The notes beneath the pieces were generated by a model. It saw nothing but the letters and a program-made list of their open reading frames with translations. It made no database searches and was not told the origin of the DNA. This document shows, one piece after another, positions 62,698 to 64,000 of a stretch of 64,000 nucleotides of DNA (positions are counted from its first letter, which is position 1; each line of letters begins with the position of its first letter). The position numbers and the translations under genes were made by a program. The stretch lies in the NCBI GenBank assembly GCA_910583875.1, contig CAJTXT010000004.1, forward strand, positions 107,389 to 171,388, written 5' to 3'. The stretch comes from an uncultured Vampirovibrio sp. (GTDB lineage: Bacteria > Cyanobacteriota > Vampirovibrionia > Gastranaerophilales > Gastranaerophilaceae).

Positions 62698-63933
62698 ATG
62701 ACAGAAACAATGATTTCAGATTTAACATTAAAACTGGATATGTCAAATCTTACAAAATACAGCCAAAATGCGCAGCAAGCTGTTGAAAATGTTAAAGAAA
62801 GAGCTGGTAAACAAGGTCAATTCTTAAATTGGATTGGTGTTTTACCTGAAAATCAATTAAAAACAATTGATAATTTATATGAAATGGCTGAAAAAGCAAA
62901 AGATAACAAATATACGGACTTGGCTATTTTAGGTATTGGCGGTTCAAGACATACTACGGAGTCTTTAATTAGAATGATAGGCAAAGAAGCTAACGTTCAT
63001 TTCTATTCTTCAGTTGATTCTGAAAGTTTTAGAAGATTTATTAATACTTTAGATTTAGCTAAAACTCAATTTTTAGTAGTTTCAAAATCAGGCGGTACTA
63101 TTGAAACAACAGTAGCTTATGAAAATGCAAAAAAAGTAATGCAGGAATATCTTGAAAGAGAAGATGTTTCTGACAGATTTGTTGCTATGACAGATGTTTC
63201 AGCAGAAAAAAGTAACCTAAGAAGAATGGTTAATGCAGGTGATATTAAATTATCAGGTTTTGTTCATGACGATGTAGGCGGCAGATTTTCTATTTTTGAT
63301 GATGCTACAATCTTTACACTTGCTTATGTAGGTGTTGCTAAAGAAGATGTAGTTGCAATGTTACAAGCTTCATTAAAAGCTCAAGAAGAGTTTTTAAATC
63401 CTGATTTAAATAAAAATATGGCTCTTCAACAAGCAGCATTTAATGTTCAATCTAAACTAGCCGGTAAACAAAAGCATTTTGTTGAATATTTTGGTGATGC
63501 TTTTATGGGAACTACTTTATGGGAAAAACAATTAAAGAATGAATCTTTAAAAGCAAGAATTTCAACAGATACAAATGTTGGACCAGGATATTTGCACTAT
63601 AATGCAGAAGCTGATTTAGATGCTGCAAATACAGATTCTTTCTTTACTTTTGTATATGTAACTCCGCAAGAAAAAGTAACAGAAGCTGTTCTTACCGGTG
63701 TAATTAGTGCTTATTCAAATATGCACCCTGTTTCAGTTGTTGAATTAAAAGATTTATCTTTAACTACTTTAGCTAAATTTATTGAATTTAAACATTTTGA
63801 AACACTTTATACAGGTAACATTTTAAGACAAATTGATGGTGATATTACAGCAGAAGATACTGCATTACCAGAAGTTCTTCAACCAAATGTTGAAATTTAT
63901 AAAAAAGAAGTTAGAAAAGCAATGGCTCAATAA
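62698..63933 (+). CDS. pgi: Glucose-6-phosphate isomerase
   Basis: 411 aa, the shorter bacterial type. Interconverts glucose-6-phosphate and fructose-6-phosphate. The sugar-phosphate binding core includes AILGIGGSRHTTESLIR, LVVSKSGGTIETTVAYENAKK, DDVGGRFSIFDDATIF with the catalytic region, and YFGDAFMGTTLWEKQLKNES. The C-terminal lysine region is short. AAAGGA precedes the ATG. With fba and pyk it shows three glycolytic enzymes in this window, dispersed rather than in one operon. Confidence 0.93.
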   Translation: MTETMISDLTLKLDMSNLTKYSQNAQQAVENVKERAGKQGQFLNWIGVLPENQLKTIDNLYEMAEKAKDNKYTDLAILGIGGSRHTTESLIRMIGKEANVHFYSSVDSESFRRFINTLDLAKTQFLVVSKSGGTIETTVAYENAKKVMQEYLEREDVSDRFVAMTDVSAEKSNLRRMVNAGDIKLSGFVHDDVGGRFSIFDDATIFTLAYVGVAKEDVVAMLQASLKAQEEFLNPDLNKNMALQQAAFNVQSKLAGKQKHFVEYFGDAFMGTTLWEKQLKNESLKARISTDTNVGPGYLHYNAEADLDAANTDSFFTFVYVTPQEKVTEAVLTGVISAYSNMHPVSVVELKDLSLTTLAKFIEFKHFETLYTGNILRQIDGDITAEDTALPEVLQPNVEIYKKEVRKAMAQ

Positions 63934-63952
63934 ATTATTTTTTATATAAAAC

Positions 63953-63984
63953 AAAAAAGAGGAAACGAGAAGTTTCCTCTTTTT
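63953..63984 (+). terminator. Terminator of pgi
   Basis: AAAAAAGAGGAAAC pairs with GTTTCCTCTTTTT around GAGAA, with a T tail, 20 bases past the pgi stop. Confidence 0.88.
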
Positions 63985-64000
63985 GTTTGAAAAAAACCAG

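Noticed and set aside
1..64000. CRISPR arrays, tRNA or rRNA genes, insertion sequences
   Set aside because: Looked for on both strands by eye; no regularly spaced direct repeats, cloverleaf sequences, ribosomal RNA motifs or transposase genes were recognised.

Overview
The window is 64 kb of AT-rich bacterial chromosome (about 30% GC by eye, not computed). The best clue to the organism is the RNA polymerase operon. The beta' subunit is split into rpoC1 and rpoC2, and rpoC2 carries a roughly 600-residue insertion in the trigger-loop region. That arrangement is typical of Cyanobacteria and their non-photosynthetic relatives. With the low GC, no photosynthesis genes, glycolytic genes (pgi, fba, pyk, lpd) and many genes of Firmicutes-like flavour, I infer a Melainabacteria/Vampirovibrionia (Gastranaerophilales-type) genome. 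This placement is inference; no database was searched.

Layout. 1-1385: end of a dTDP-rhamnose operon (rfbD, rfbA). 1.4-7.2 kb: folD with a CooC-like ATPase, a B12-binding radical SAM protein and a sensor histidine kinase. 7.5-16.4 kb: rpoB-rpoC1-rpoC2. 16.5-19.7 kb: an exported protein, panD, a 650-bp repeat-filled gap, queE and dnaJ. 19.8-30.9 kb: one long collinear run, glyA-wecA/tagO-def-fmt-aroH-(purD-like)-ylxR-infB-rbfA-truB-lmeA-like-gerMN, joining initiator Met-tRNA formylation, deformylation, translation initiation and ribosome maturation to envelope genes. 31.0-34.5 kb: a LuxR-type HTH protein, a Clp_N-only protein and a U32 peptidase. 34.5-41.5 kb: an accessory block on the minus strand with an 1800-residue calpain-like protease, a small partner gene, a helix-hairpin-helix membrane protein and a secreted HExxH protein with a sigma-28-like promoter. 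41.7-47.9 kb: lpd, pyk, an exported protein and polA. 48.0-49.3 kb: an islet with a MITE-like repeat, small HTH and ribbon-helix-helix genes and an unannotated type I toxin-antitoxin-like locus. 49.3-53.5 kb: TPR-DUF5989-SxtJ-carbamoyltransferase operon. 53.6-64 kb: ndk-tgt, LemA/DUF3137 genes, fabI, a TerC-like protein, fba, YtxH/DUF948 genes and pgi.

Four observations stand out. (1) Three intergenic palindromes have 34-42 bp near-perfect arms that are unrelated between loci, yet all are capped by the same 27-nt loop, whose inner stem shows a compensatory change. (2) A 24-residue hydrophobic peptide gene lies opposite a convergent antisense RNA, with promoters, terminators and a sequestered ribosome binding site visible. 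(3) The calpain-like giant keeps a Cys-His-Asn triad, an EF-hand-like loop, a glycine-rich hydrophobic domain and a 6 x 21-bp tandem repeat. (4) A protein made only of Clp_N repeats has no ATPase domain. No tRNA, rRNA, CRISPR array, insertion sequence or replication origin was recognised.
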